Below, piece after piece: positions 34,317 through 44,412 of a stretch of 64,000 nucleotides of DNA. Within the stretch, counting starts at the first letter, position 1; the number at the start of each line of letters is the position of its first letter. Source of the stretch: Saprospiraceae bacterium (GTDB taxonomy: Bacteria > Bacteroidota > Bacteroidia > Chitinophagales > Saprospiraceae); assembly GCA_020631355.1 (NCBI GenBank), contig JAHDHL010000014.1, forward strand, positions 1 to 64,000. Reading direction: 5' to 3'. A program made the translations under genes and the position numbers. Under the pieces are notes generated by a model that was not told the origin of the DNA, made no database searches, and saw only the letters and a program-made list of their open reading frames with translations.

Positions 34317-35252
34317 TCAATACCATCCGAATTCCTCACTATCAATCACATATATAAAAAACATCTCATGTGAGTCCCCGAGGAAAGTCGTCCATTCCGT
34401 GAATTGAGTCGAATAGGAATATCCGAATTTATACCTTTGGTTCAGGTTCATGCCAAATTCCCCGGTCAGCATATTGGAAGTGGAATATCCAAAACCAATC
34501 ACGAATTTTTCATCAAATATCATTTTAAGATTAATATTCAGATGGAGTGGGGAGTGAATGGAATACTTAGCCCAAATCTGAGGCATGATATAACTGGATT
34601 CCTCATATCCTACTGGGATTTTCCCATACATATTTCCATATATGTGTCTTTCCCTTTTGATGGGTGAAACTTCATCATCAAGTGTGAAGTTGGAGGTTAG
34701 TCCCAGAATCTGAGGGACTGAAAACCCAAAACCCATATATTCATTGTAATAAAATATACCCGCACCTAACTCAGGAAGAAAGGAAGAACTTCGGTCTCCT
34801 ACCACTAATTCATCATCCAAATCATTAACGATAAGCTGTTCACCATCCAAACGATGTTGGAACAAAGAAGCCTGCGCTCCGAATGCTACATAATGCGACT
34901 CCCCTCCAAAGGATGGGATTTCGATGTGATAGGCATAGTTCACGGCTACACCATTACTCATCGTAGGTCCGGTCCTATCATGCATCACATAACCGGATAA
35001 GGCCATATTGTAATCATCCATGAACCGATTGGTATCATAGGTGAGATAACCCGTTTGTGGTGCGCCCGGCATGCTGGTCCATTGATATCTGTAGAACATG
35101 CCCACACTCTCATTCTTCTGTGAGCCCGACATGGCAGGATTCAGAACAAAACCCATATTCCTATATTGCTCGAAAAGCGGTAGTTGTTGGGCTTCAGCCC
35201 AAACAGTACTTAGGAAAGGAATGAGTAGTATGAGTGCAGTTCTTAGTTTCAC
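34317..35252 (-). CDS. PorP/SprF family type IX secretion membrane protein
   Basis: The 311-residue protein has a signal peptide (cleavage after WAEA, residue 21) and the family start [23 protein letters not shown], followed by alternating strands of an outer-membrane beta-barrel. PorP/SprF proteins attach to the type IX secretion system. In gliding bacteria SprF is needed to secrete the adhesin SprB and other cargo with type B sorting domains. Such a cargo, the 3457-residue protein at 51378-61751, is in this window but not adjacent. The start codon overlaps the end of gcvT by four bases (ATGA), so the two genes are cotranscribed, an unusual pairing. Confidence 0.93.
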   Translation of the reverse strand: MKLRTALILLIPFLSTVWAEAQQLPLFEQYRNMGFVLNPAMSGSQKNESVGMFYRYQWTSMPGAPQTGYLTYDTNRFMDDYNMALSGYVMHDRTGPTMSNGVAVNYAYHIEIPSFGGESHYVAFGAQASLFQHRLDGEQLIVNDLDDELVVGDRSSSFLPELGAGIFYYNEYMGFGFSVPQILGLTSNFTLDDEVSPIKRERHIYGNMYGKIPVGYEESSYIMPQIWAKYSIHSPLHLNINLKMIFDEKFVIGFGYSTSNMLTGEFGMNLNQRYKFGYSYSTQFTEWTTFLGDSHEMFFIYVIDSEEFGWY

Positions 35253-36343
35253 TTTTCAATCTTTAGGAAAGGTAATTTAACCACTTTGGCCGGAAATTTT
35301 TTATTCCTCATCACAATATTCACATCAGTATCGGCACTACTATATCCTTTTGCGACATAACCCATCCCAATCGGATAACCCAAGGAAGGAGACATCGTAC
35401 CACTCGTAACCTCTCCGATCACGTTGCCCTCCATGTCCTCAATCTGATATCCATGTCTTGGAACCCTTTTGCCGTCCATGGTGAAACCAACTAGTTTTTT
35501 GGTTACTCCATCAGTTTTTTGCGCTTGGAAAATAGCTTGGGAATTGAAATCTCCTTTCTTTACCTTAGTTATCCAACCCAAACCAGCTTCAATCGGGGAT
35601 GTCGTATCGTTAATGTCATTGCCGTAAAGGCAATATCCCATTTCCAATCTCAGGGTATCCCTAGCCCCTAAACCACATGGCTGTATACCATATTCTTCTC
35701 CCGCTTTCATAACCTGGTTCCAGATGGTTTCGGCAGAATCCTTTGGTATGTACAGTTCAAAACCTCCTGAACCCGTATAACCCGTTGCTGAAATAATAAC
35801 ATCCCTTTCGCCTGCGAAATCACCTATCTTGAAAGTATAGAATCCTACTTCGGATAGATTAACTTCCGTTAGCTTCTGGAGGGTTTCATCAGCTTTGGGG
35901 CCCTGAACAGCCAATAAGGCAATGTCATCAGATATGTTTTTCATATCTGCTCCGATATCCTTATTGTTTTCTTCTATCCAATTCCAATCCTTTTCGATAT
36001 TGGAAGCATTGACAACCAGCAGGTACTTCTCATCCTCTAACTTATACACGATAAGGTCATCTACGATACCGCCTTCCTTATTCGGAAAACAGGAATACTG
36101 TGCATCCCCAATCTTGAGTTTGGATACATTGTTGGAAGTGACGAATTGGACCAAATCGAATGCCTTCGGGCCTGAAATGATGAATTCACCCATGTGGGAT
36201 ACATCAAACATTCCTACACCATTCCTCACTGCATGATGTTCCTCCTTGATTCCGGCATAACTGATAGGCATGTTATAACCTGCGAATTCAGCCATTTTTG
36301 CACCCAGGCTGGTATGGATATTGGTTAGTGCTGTGGTTTTCAT
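35249..36343 (-). CDS. gcvT: Aminomethyltransferase, glycine cleavage system T protein
   Basis: The 364-residue enzyme transfers the aminomethyl group from lipoylated H protein to tetrahydrofolate, releasing ammonia and forming methylene-tetrahydrofolate. The start is typical ([18 protein letters not shown]). The sequence shows [11 protein letters not shown], the folate-site region [29 protein letters not shown] and the C-terminal barrel with [20 protein letters not shown]. Length agrees with the family. No gcvH or gcvP is visible nearby. Translation is coupled to the downstream PorP/SprF gene by a four-base overlap. Confidence 0.96.
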   Translation of the reverse strand: MKTTALTNIHTSLGAKMAEFAGYNMPISYAGIKEEHHAVRNGVGMFDVSHMGEFIISGPKAFDLVQFVTSNNVSKLKIGDAQYSCFPNKEGGIVDDLIVYKLEDEKYLLVVNASNIEKDWNWIEENNKDIGADMKNISDDIALLAVQGPKADETLQKLTEVNLSEVGFYTFKIGDFAGERDVIISATGYTGSGGFELYIPKDSAETIWNQVMKAGEEYGIQPCGLGARDTLRLEMGYCLYGNDINDTTSPIEAGLGWITKVKKGDFNSQAIFQAQKTDGVTKKLVGFTMDGKRVPRHGYQIEDMEGNVIGEVTSGTMSPSLGYPIGMGYVAKGYSSADTDVNIVMRNKKFPAKVVKLPFLKIEK

Positions 36344-36379
36344 GATTAATTTTTCGATGTAATAATCTGGTTGAAATAA

Positions 36380-38389
36380 TTAGAACTTGATGACGGCTTT
36401 TTCTATGACATCACCTATTTGGAGTTGATGGACTACATCCATTCCGTCCCTGACCTTTCCGAAGATGGTATAATTGCCATCCAAGTGTGGCGTAGGACTA
36501 TGCGTGATGAACCATTGTGTACTTTCTGTATCATTGCCGGCTGAGGCCATTCCGATATAGCCCTCATCATTGTAGTATAAGGGTGAGAATTCGGACCGTA
36601 TGGAAAAGTCCTCACTACCATAGCCATCACCTCTATTACATCCGCCTTGTACCACGAAATTGGGTACAACCCTGTGGATGACCTTACCATCATAGTAACC
36701 ATCTTTGGTAAGCCTGATGAAGTTGGAAGCAGAACCCGGAGAAGAATACGGGAAGAACTCGATCACAATCTTACCCTTATTCGTCTGAATGATTCCTCTT
36801 GTCCTACCGCTTAGATTTTCCACCATTTCCCATTCTATCGGGTGGTTGTAATCTGGTTTGCTATCCTTAACTTCCTCATCTCCATTTAGGAATGCAATTG
36901 CCTTTTCCAAGGATTTATAGGTTTCGATTTCCTTAGGAACGGGTAATTCCATCCTTACGGTATCAAGGAATTTGAATCCTGTGGTTTCGAAGTAAGTTTT
37001 GAAGTCCAATGCAGCATCTGATATGGCATCAGCAGCTACTGCAATCGAGCCTGCGTCCTTACTCCTGATACTTTGCATAAGCATATCCTTGATTTCATTG
37101 CCAACCCTTCTTTTACCCAAGCCGAATGTCTTATCGAATTTATCACTTTTCAGGATTTTAACGAGTCCATTGGTTCCGGCAGTTTTAAGAACTGGTTCAT
37201 TGCTGTCCAGCCCCAATTTTTTCATTTGTGGATAATTCCATTCGAATTCCGCCAATGCATCAATAATGGCAACTTTGATTTGCATGTCATCAGTGGTGTT
37301 GAACATTTTGAGCAAATCCATGGTGATACTCGACTTGGAATTAGTGAAGTAAACACTCAGGTTTTTATTGGCAGCTGCATAGAGCCTGATTTTCAATCTT
37401 GAATTGGTTTCTTGTCTGGCCAAATTCCTATAAACATTACCATCTTCCGCTTTTCCATTGTGATAGAAAAAATCAGCAGCGGCATGTTGTACATGTTGGT
37501 TCTTGTCAGACAAAGCTGTGAAAACGGCATTCGCTACATCATCATATTCAAAAAAGCTGAATGCTCTGATAATATTACATTTTACCCTATAATCCTCATC
37601 CGTCCCAAGCATACTAATAAGCGTGTCCCTTGAGAAATCAAGTTTGCTCTTAGCTATTCCAGTGACGAGTGCCATTCTGATCTTAGGATCTTTTTCTTCC
37701 TTGATTGTACTACAAACTGTAGCAATGGTACTATCTATTTCAATGCGCCTGGCCCTGTGCAGATAATTGGCAGCCATGATTCTGACTTCCTGAGGATACT
37801 TTTCTGACTGCGCATATTTGAGCATGAGTTCTGTTCCCTTGGAATGTGTGATGCCCCTTAGTGCGAAGCGGTAGATACCCCTAACTTGGCCTAGAATGAG
37901 TGCGGTATCCAATTCATTGTAAGTCTTAACGGAAGCCAAGGAAGTCAATTCAGGTAGTTGGCCGCATTTTCCGACTGCCTCAAGGATTTGGCCATTGGAA
38001 GAATTGAATAACCTCATACTGTCATTACTATCAAAACCATTCAATAGATAGGATGTGGACAAGGTATCCCCGATTTGGCCAATTGCAAATGCCACTGCAC
38101 CCCTGACATTATCTACAGGATCTTGCAACAACGGATATAATTGTTCCAAAGCATCCTTATCCTTGGAGGATGCTATTCCCAAGGCAGCTGCATATCTGTG
38201 GGTTGGATTCTTACTAAGGAGATAAGTTGCCAAACTATCTGTCAGGCGCTTGTCCTTGAAATCCATGATTTGTTGTAATTCCTTATCGGAATAATCCAAC
38301 TTGATTGAGGTCAGTGTATCTTCCTCGTAGGGCATACAACTTGACCAAACCAATATAATAGTAACCAAATAAAGGCCGATTTTCTTCAT
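36380..38389 (-). CDS. HEAT-repeat lipoprotein with C-terminal cyclophilin-type peptidyl-prolyl isomerase
   Basis: The 669-residue protein has a lipoprotein signal (KKIGLYLVTIILVWSSC). About 430 residues of HEAT-like alpha-helical repeats follow (for example NPTHRYAAALGIASSKDKDA, DNVRGAVAFAIGQIGD). The C-terminal cyclophilin domain (about 530-669) contains GKIVIEFFPYSSPGSASNF, GKVIHRVVPNFVVQGG and STQWFITHSPTPHLDGNYTIFG. The isomerase may help fold exported proteins, with the HEAT scaffold binding partners. The ATG at 38395 two codons upstream is an alternative start. It lies 36 bases upstream of gcvT and probably shares its transcript. Confidence 0.92.
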   Translation of the reverse strand: MKKIGLYLVTIILVWSSCMPYEEDTLTSIKLDYSDKELQQIMDFKDKRLTDSLATYLLSKNPTHRYAAALGIASSKDKDALEQLYPLLQDPVDNVRGAVAFAIGQIGDTLSTSYLLNGFDSNDSMRLFNSSNGQILEAVGKCGQLPELTSLASVKTYNELDTALILGQVRGIYRFALRGITHSKGTELMLKYAQSEKYPQEVRIMAANYLHRARRIEIDSTIATVCSTIKEEKDPKIRMALVTGIAKSKLDFSRDTLISMLGTDEDYRVKCNIIRAFSFFEYDDVANAVFTALSDKNQHVQHAAADFFYHNGKAEDGNVYRNLARQETNSRLKIRLYAAANKNLSVYFTNSKSSITMDLLKMFNTTDDMQIKVAIIDALAEFEWNYPQMKKLGLDSNEPVLKTAGTNGLVKILKSDKFDKTFGLGKRRVGNEIKDMLMQSIRSKDAGSIAVAADAISDAALDFKTYFETTGFKFLDTVRMELPVPKEIETYKSLEKAIAFLNGDEEVKDSKPDYNHPIEWEMVENLSGRTRGIIQTNKGKIVIEFFPYSSPGSASNFIRLTKDGYYDGKVIHRVVPNFVVQGGCNRGDGYGSEDFSIRSEFSPLYYNDEGYIGMASAGNDTESTQWFITHSPTPHLDGNYTIFGKVRDGMDVVHQLQIGDVIEKAVIKF

Positions 38390-38440
38390 AACCATGATTT
38401 GAATGGCAAAGATACATTTCCAATATGGTATTATAAAAAA

Positions 38441-38473
38441 GACCCATTAGTAAAATCAATGAACTAATGGGTC
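38441..38473 (-). terminator. Terminator of the small membrane-protein gene
   Basis: GACCCATTAG pairs with CTAATGGGTC over ten bases. On the minus strand the stem is followed by six T residues (38435-38440). It lies directly after the minus-strand gene at 38498. Confidence 0.88.
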
Positions 38474-38497
38474 TCTTATCCTAAATGTGATTTAGTA

Positions 38498-38857
38498 TCA
38501 AGCTTCTCGAGCTTTTCGGGCATCAATGAAACTCTTGATGAAACTAACCATGGCTATAACTGAAGTCACGATCATCATTCCGATTCTAAGGATACCCATA
38601 TTGTCACCTGAACTGATATTACTCGTCAATGGCTTAATCAAGGCAATGATAAGCACCAAGGTCAATAATACTACAATATGTGCTACAGCCTTATTTTCTT
38701 TCTTCATCAGCGGAGTACAAAGTATGAAGATTACACCAAAAGCAGGAGCAATCAGAGCTGTTAGTGACCGATCAGCAGGTTCGTTGGAATAATAACCCCA
38801 CAAACCAAGTCCAATAAGTGTGATGGCATTGATGAGGTTGGCAATATATGGTTTCAT
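38498..38857 (-). CDS. Small four-helix membrane protein of unknown function
   Basis: I do not recognise a named family. The 119-residue protein is predicted to cross the membrane four times: NLINAITLIGLGLWGYY, LIAPAFGVIFILCTPLM, IVVLLTLVLIIALIKPL and IGMMIVTSVIAMVSFIKSF, with a short basic tail (DARKAREA). It has no signal peptide, Cys pair or obvious catalytic motif. Proteins of this size and layout occur in many Bacteroidota. It stands alone between two hairpin terminators, so it probably has its own promoter in the roughly 50 bases upstream. Confidence 0.75.
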   Translation of the reverse strand: MKPYIANLINAITLIGLGLWGYYSNEPADRSLTALIAPAFGVIFILCTPLMKKENKAVAHIVVLLTLVLIIALIKPLTSNISSGDNMGILRIGMMIVTSVIAMVSFIKSFIDARKAREA

Positions 38858-38908
38858 GTTATGATAAATTTTAATGAAAGTCCAATGTAGTTAACTTATT
38901 CGCAAAAA

Positions 38909-38938
38909 GAAAGGGACTATCAGATGACAGTCCCTTTC
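38909..38938 (-). terminator. Terminator of the M43-SprB hybrid gene
   Basis: GAAAGGGACT pairs perfectly with AGTCCCTTTC around a ten-base loop. On the minus strand TTTTTGCG follows directly. Confidence 0.88.
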
Positions 38939-38964
38939 TCGGTCAAATTTTACATAAATATGTA

Positions 38965-41900
38965 TTATTTCACGACCATCAATTTCTCGACAACCCTAGA
39001 ATTATCAATTCTGATTTCAAGGAAGTAGGCGCCTTGTGCGAATTGTTGCAAATCCAAGGTTTCTGATAATTGTGAGGCATTATAATGGGTTTGCTTCACA
39101 ACTTGGCCAAGAACATTAACCACTTTGATGGAGATTTCCTCACTTTGTGCTAATTCCATGTTGAATTGGAATAGGCCATTACTCGGATTCGGAGTTACGG
39201 ACCAATTCAAGACAACGTCAGGGTCGAATGTACTGGTAAGGTCATCAACAGAAGCTACTGCTGTGGAAGTACATCCGTTGGCATCAGTTACTACCACATT
39301 GTAATCACCCGGAGTCAGATTGTTATTCAAGATACCTGTTACTCCATTGGACCATTGCCATGTGTAAGGAGGCGTACCACCGGTTGTATTAGCTGTTGCT
39401 GAACCATTGGAACCATTAGAAGCACCAATTGTGGTTGTAGTGGTGACCATAGGGGAGGGCTCACTGATATTGAATGCTGTACCAGTGGAACAGTTATTCG
39501 CATCAGTTACCAAAAGAACATAACTTCCTGCTGGAAGATTGTCCAAATCCTCTGAAGTACCACCATTATTCCAATCAAAAGTATAAGGAGGTGTACCACC
39601 TGAAATGGTAACATCTATGGAACCATCACTTTCACCATTACAAGATACATTCATCGTAACTCCACTTAGATTCATTGCTGAAGCTTGTCCGATAGTCACT
39701 GTACTGGTCGCCATACATCCACTAGCATCCATTACGGTTACGGAGTATGCACCCCCATCAAGGCCTGTTACGAAGTTATTGGTATCACCTGTATTCCAAG
39801 TATATTGGAATGGGGATGTACCACCAATTACATTCACGGAAACGCTACCTGTACCTTCTCCACAGTTCGCATCATTACCATTGGTTATCAAATTCATGGA
39901 TTGAGGATCTTCCACCAAGATACTCGTTGTTTCGACACAGCTATTATCATCAGTTGCAGTCACAGTATAAGTACCTGCACATAGATTCATGATTGTATTT
40001 CCGGTCATGCCATTGGACCATTGGTAAATCACATTGGTAGCATTGGATGAGACAGTCGCTGTTGCATCACACTCACCTGGACAAGATGGGGTGGAAGCGG
40101 TAGCCTCAATCACAAGATTACAACCACAATCTTCAATTACGGTCACTGTCTCGGTAGCGGTACAAGAATTAGGGTCGGTAGCGGTAACGGTATAAATTCC
40201 TGCAGAAAGTCCTGTAATGGTATTGCCACTCATACCTGTACTCCAGGAATAAGTAAGATTTCCACTGCCTGTAGCTGTTGCTGTACCATCGTCTCCAGCA
40301 CATGTTTCAGGTGTCGTACTGGTAGTGAAATTGATAGGTTGGGCAGCTCCGATACTAAAGCTAGCAGTGAATGTACAGTTATTCGCATCCGTCACGGTTA
40401 CAGAATAATCACCCGGACACACATTGGAGATACTCTCCATATTCATTCCGTTATTCCAAGCATAACTGTAAGGAGGGGTACCTCCTGTCGTATTACCATT
40501 GATGGAACCATCGCAAGTTCCCACACAGGATTCATTACTTACATTACCCGTGTAATTCAATGAACCATCACAACCACAATCATTAGTTACGATTACGGTT
40601 TGGGTAGCAGAACATTGCGTATTAATATCTGTAACAGTTACGGTATAAGTTCCCGCAGGAATATTGGGATTACTTGGTCCATTGACACCATTACTCCAAG
40701 CGTAAGTATAAATAGCGATACCCACTGAAGAAACAACGGCAGAACCATCGTTACCCGCACAAGTTTCTGGTGTGCTAGCTGTTGTGAAATCAATTAGAGC
40801 CGGTTCGGTAATAGCCGTTTCAGCTGTAGCTGTACAACCATCGTTATCAGTTACCGTAACAGTATAGGTGCCGGCACAAAGATTTGATGCAGTACTGGTC
40901 GTTGTTCCATTACTCCACAAATATGAGTAAGGAGTATTGCCACCATTTCCAATGGCATCAATTATACCATCACATTCATCAAAGCAGGAAACGTTATTGA
41001 CAACATTTGCTGAAGCGGACAAGCTGCCACAGTTACAGCCATCAGCAACAGTAGCAGTAGCGGTGGTCATACAACCCGTATTAGTTTCTGTCACGGTAAC
41101 GGTGTAAGTGCCTGGTGTCAATGAAGAAATACTTGCACTTGTACCTCCGTTACTCCAAGAGTAGCTATAGTTGGTGCCTCCGTTGGCGCTGACAGTAGCT
41201 GTTCCATCGTTACCTGCGCAAGTAGCGTCAGTGGCTGTGGTCGTTGCACTAAGGTCGATGACATTCACAACATTCATCATCGTAATGGAATCTTGCATAC
41301 AATCATTATACGCAATGAAAGTCACATTGTAGCTTCCTGCAGCACCATAGGTGACAGTAGGATTCGCACTTGTTGAACTTGCCGGTGAACCACCCGGGAA
41401 TTCCCAGTAATAACTGGTAGCATCAGTCGATGTGCTATTGTATGTAATGGTTTCACCTGTACAGGAAGTTGTATTTGTAGGCATGAATGAAGCCGTTGGC
41501 TGGATACCCAATACAGGATAAATCAAATGGGCTACATCCAATGACCAAGAACTAGCATCGTTATAATTGTACCAAGAATTATCATTCCATTGCTCCCAGG
41601 CAGTACCTGTACCTGGAGTCATTTCTCCATCCACATTTGTAAGAATGGTTACGGTATCGGCACCTGATCCTGCGAATTCAATTCCAACAAAGAATTCATT
41701 AGATGCAGGAACTGCAACTGAATTAGGGAATTCTATGAATTGCAGGGAATTGGCTACGGCATCAGCATAAGGCATCGGATATGAATACAAAGATGCTCCG
41801 GGTGTTCCTCCTGTTCCTTCCCAAACCGTTACGTTGAAAGTAGCACCGGGAGTTGCTGCGGTAATTGTTCCGAAAGTAAGGTAAGTACCCTTAATGGAAG

Positions 41901-44253
41901 TATTGGTACCTGTATAATTGAAATAGTCGGCCTTGGCGATGTCACCATATCCATTGATACCTGAGACATAACCCGAATTATCGGATGTATAAAGATTTGG
42001 TGTATCAGTGCTACTGACATTAGACAATGTGTCACATCCTACACCAGGCACAACACAACCATCTGTTACTGTCGCAGTTGCAGTTGCTGTACAACCATCG
42101 TTATCCGTCATGGTAACAGTATAAGTTCCGGCAGAAAGGCCAGTGATTTGCATGCCAGTCATACTATTACTCCAAACATAGCTGTAAGGAGCATTACCAG
42201 TAGCGGTAGCAGTTGCAGTACCATCATTACCGGCACAAGATTCTTGTGTGGCATTAGCTTGGACACTACATGTAGGTGCGATTGGTGAATTGATATTAAT
42301 ATTATCAATGTATAAGTTATTTCCCCATCCTGAAAAATTCACGAATGCAATGGATACATCCGTAGCACCATCGTACGCACTTAGATCAACAGTAATATTG
42401 TTCCAGTCAGCTGCAGTAGGTGTGAATGCAGCAGTTTGGTCAGCTACTGTAGCCAATCCTGAACTTCCTTCTGTAAATACTGCTTGGTCATATAAGTTGC
42501 CACAATCCGTACTAACCAGCACTACTAAAGTATCCGTATAGGTAGCGTCGTATTGCGCATAAGCCACATCGAATGTCAATTGGGCACCGGTTACATTGGT
42601 GAAATTGAATACAGGAGTAGCGATGGCATCTATTGTTCCGCCAGGATTATTTCCTGCTCCATCTTCATCATAATTATTGAAGAAAGCAGAATAATTCCCA
42701 GTACCGTTAGCAGATACATTGGCCTGGGCCCAAGCAAATGCATCTCCATCCGGATTGATAACGAATAAGCCTGAGTTCGTAGGATTGAAACTAGCATCCT
42801 CGAAATCTTCTTGGTATGGTAACAATTGGGTTTGTACTGTTTGATGATTAGTGGTTATCCCATCATTAGTAGCGTCATCATCTGCCGTATTATTAGGGTT
42901 GGATGTATAAGACTCGAAAGTGTATACACCAGCCGGCTCTGTATAGGAAGGTAGGATTGCGTTGGCGGTAGCGCCTGTGGCAAGATTACCGTTCCAGTTG
43001 AATGTGACTGGGGCACCTGCGTTAATTTCATAAGAAATGGTAACGGATGTTAGGTTGGCAGCTCCAAAGTTTTGGATGGTTACCTCAGGAGTGACTGTAT
43101 TGCCCACTGCACAAGATGATGAATTGGCAACTGGCGAAATGTGTGCTATTACACCAGCATCATTATTCGCAGGATTACAACCACTCGGTAGTGTAGCTAA
43201 AGGATAGGATGGAGTGGAACTACACTTATTGGATGTTGTACTCCATATGTTACCTGCTGTTTGATACATCAGGTTTACTTGTTGCTCAGAGAACATATAC
43301 ATACATGCGTCATTCACATAATCCATATAATTCATATACATATCATCCGAACCACAACTATTCGTTCCCTGGGCTGGACATCCATAATACTCATTTCCAG
43401 ATGTTGGAGTATCAGCAAAACCATCGTCTTGAGCACAACCACCATCTCCCCAGATGTGATTAAGACCCAAATAGTGTCCAACTTCATGAGTGGCAGTTCT
43501 ACCTAGATTGTAGACAGAGTAGCTAGCACATCCCGCACCGGGGCCAATTCCGTTTCCACACCCGTTTCCTTGAAGACCAAAAGCACATGCTTCGATTACC
43601 ACACCATCACCATTTCCACTACCGAAAAGTGGTGCGTAACCCAAGACTCCAGTTCCTTCTGTCACGAAAATATTCAAGTAACCAGACCAAACACCGAGCG
43701 TGAAGTTCGGGAAACTATTATTGGCAACATAGTTTTGGTTGGTTGTAATGGCGTAATCACCATTACTCAAACCAAATCCACTTGGGTGATTCTGGGTAGC
43801 CAGGCAAAATTGGATACAAGCACCACCATATGCCAAGGCATTCGGATCTAGATTACTATTGTCCACATCACTACAGAAATTCGAAATGTCCACGTTCGAA
43901 GCGGAATAATCCTCGTTCAATACTTGGATTTGGGATAGTGCCAATTGCTCTAGACAGGCAGCAGTCTGGGAAGTAACACCCTCGTAATGGACTGCAACAG
44001 GAATGATGATTGGGCTAGGACAATTCAGGCGTTCCTCGATGTTATTTGCAGTGGCTGTCATCGCATCCAGCTGTACTTTTCGGACATCAAAGTTGTGTCT
44101 GTAGTCCGCATCATTAGCATAGTGATGCTCATGAATTTCTGTTGCATTACATCTTTGTGGAGCATTATTGATAGTAGCCTGGAAACTGGGTGTTTGTTGG
44201 CCAAATGCAAACGATGTAATACCTAAAAAGAGTAAAAAGGATAGTAATCGCAT
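38965..44253 (-). CDS. Hybrid surface protein: M43-type metalloprotease plus PKD, SprB repeats and T9SS sorting domain
   Basis: The N-terminal 660 residues match the array proteases at 549-12097: signal peptide, zinc motif HEVGHYLGLNH from residue 256, Met-turn MNYMDY, Ig-like module (about 363-470) and jelly-roll module (about 474-660). Then come one SprB repeat, a beta-rich domain of unknown type (about 743-914), a PKD domain (about 918-1000) with YYWEFPGG, and nine more SprB repeats of about 75 residues. A type A T9SS sorting domain (about 1673-1762) ends the protein. I chose the ATG at 44253 because it starts the signal peptide MRLLSFLLFLGI; the frame extends to 44370 through a terminator stem. 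The design suggests a protease held on a long cell-surface stalk. Confidence 0.92.
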   Translation of the reverse strand: MRLLSFLLFLGITSFAFGQQTPSFQATINNAPQRCNATEIHEHHYANDADYRHNFDVRKVQLDAMTATANNIEERLNCPSPIIIPVAVHYEGVTSQTAACLEQLALSQIQVLNEDYSASNVDISNFCSDVDNSNLDPNALAYGGACIQFCLATQNHPSGFGLSNGDYAITTNQNYVANNSFPNFTLGVWSGYLNIFVTEGTGVLGYAPLFGSGNGDGVVIEACAFGLQGNGCGNGIGPGAGCASYSVYNLGRTATHEVGHYLGLNHIWGDGGCAQDDGFADTPTSGNEYYGCPAQGTNSCGSDDMYMNYMDYVNDACMYMFSEQQVNLMYQTAGNIWSTTSNKCSSTPSYPLATLPSGCNPANNDAGVIAHISPVANSSSCAVGNTVTPEVTIQNFGAANLTSVTISYEINAGAPVTFNWNGNLATGATANAILPSYTEPAGVYTFESYTSNPNNTADDDATNDGITTNHQTVQTQLLPYQEDFEDASFNPTNSGLFVINPDGDAFAWAQANVSANGTGNYSAFFNNYDEDGAGNNPGGTIDAIATPVFNFTNVTGAQLTFDVAYAQYDATYTDTLVVLVSTDCGNLYDQAVFTEGSSGLATVADQTAAFTPTAADWNNITVDLSAYDGATDVSIAFVNFSGWGNNLYIDNININSPIAPTCSVQANATQESCAGNDGTATATATGNAPYSYVWSNSMTGMQITGLSAGTYTVTMTDNDGCTATATATVTDGCVVPGVGCDTLSNVSSTDTPNLYTSDNSGYVSGINGYGDIAKADYFNYTGTNTSIKGTYLTFGTITAATPGATFNVTVWEGTGGTPGASLYSYPMPYADAVANSLQFIEFPNSVAVPASNEFFVGIEFAGSGADTVTILTNVDGEMTPGTGTAWEQWNDNSWYNYNDASSWSLDVAHLIYPVLGIQPTASFMPTNTTSCTGETITYNSTSTDATSYYWEFPGGSPASSTSANPTVTYGAAGSYNVTFIAYNDCMQDSITMMNVVNVIDLSATTTATDATCAGNDGTATVSANGGTNYSYSWSNGGTSASISSLTPGTYTVTVTETNTGCMTTATATVADGCNCGSLSASANVVNNVSCFDECDGIIDAIGNGGNTPYSYLWSNGTTTSTASNLCAGTYTVTVTDNDGCTATAETAITEPALIDFTTASTPETCAGNDGSAVVSSVGIAIYTYAWSNGVNGPSNPNIPAGTYTVTVTDINTQCSATQTVIVTNDCGCDGSLNYTGNVSNESCVGTCDGSINGNTTGGTPPYSYAWNNGMNMESISNVCPGDYSVTVTDANNCTFTASFSIGAAQPINFTTSTTPETCAGDDGTATATGSGNLTYSWSTGMSGNTITGLSAGIYTVTATDPNSCTATETVTVIEDCGCNLVIEATASTPSCPGECDATATVSSNATNVIYQWSNGMTGNTIMNLCAGTYTVTATDDNSCVETTSILVEDPQSMNLITNGNDANCGEGTGSVSVNVIGGTSPFQYTWNTGDTNNFVTGLDGGAYSVTVMDASGCMATSTVTIGQASAMNLSGVTMNVSCNGESDGSIDVTISGGTPPYTFDWNNGGTSEDLDNLPAGSYVLLVTDANNCSTGTAFNISEPSPMVTTTTTIGASNGSNGSATANTTGGTPPYTWQWSNGVTGILNNNLTPGDYNVVVTDANGCTSTAVASVDDLTSTFDPDVVLNWSVTPNPSNGLFQFNMELAQSEEISIKVVNVLGQVVKQTHYNASQLSETLDLQQFAQGAYFLEIRIDNSRVVEKLMVVK
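39240..41250 (-). repeat. Nine SprB repeats in the M43 hybrid protein
   Basis: Nine consecutive repeats, roughly 225 bases each, encode the SprB pattern: Cys-x-G-x-x-DG near the start, Y(S/T)Y-x-W-(S/N)-x-G in the middle, then AGTYTVTVTD and a Cys. The copies are more diverged than those in the giant protein at 51378. An isolated tenth repeat lies near 42040-42270. Confidence 0.85.
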
Positions 44254-44307
44254 GATTATTATTTGAATTAATAGATAGGATCTGCTATGCTTGATTAAAA
44301 GCATTAA

Positions 44308-44315
44308 CAAAAATA
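44308..44315 (-). promoter_or_regulatory. Candidate -7 box for the M43-SprB hybrid gene
   Basis: On the minus strand TATTTTTG matches TAnnTTTG, 54 bases before the ATG at 44253. No TTG lies at the usual distance upstream, so support is partial. Confidence 0.3.
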
Positions 44316-44360
44316 ACAATGTTATTGGGAGAATTAAGTACTTATAGTTGAAATGTAAAA

Positions 44361-44395
44361 TAACAGTCAAATAGTTTGTATCTATTTGACTGTTA
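44361..44395 (-). terminator. Terminator of accD
   Basis: A perfect 14-bp stem (TAACAGTCAAATAG with CTATTTGACTGTTA) surrounds a seven-base loop. On the minus strand it is followed by TTTTACATTT. It lies 18 bases after the accD stop. Confidence 0.85.
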
Positions 44396-44412
44396 GAGGA
44401 TTGTGGGTTGTG

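Noticed and set aside
44254-44370. N-terminal extension of the M43-SprB hybrid with a hydrophobic segment
   Set aside because: It runs into the accD terminator stem, and a standard signal peptide begins at 44253 in the same position as in the paralogues.
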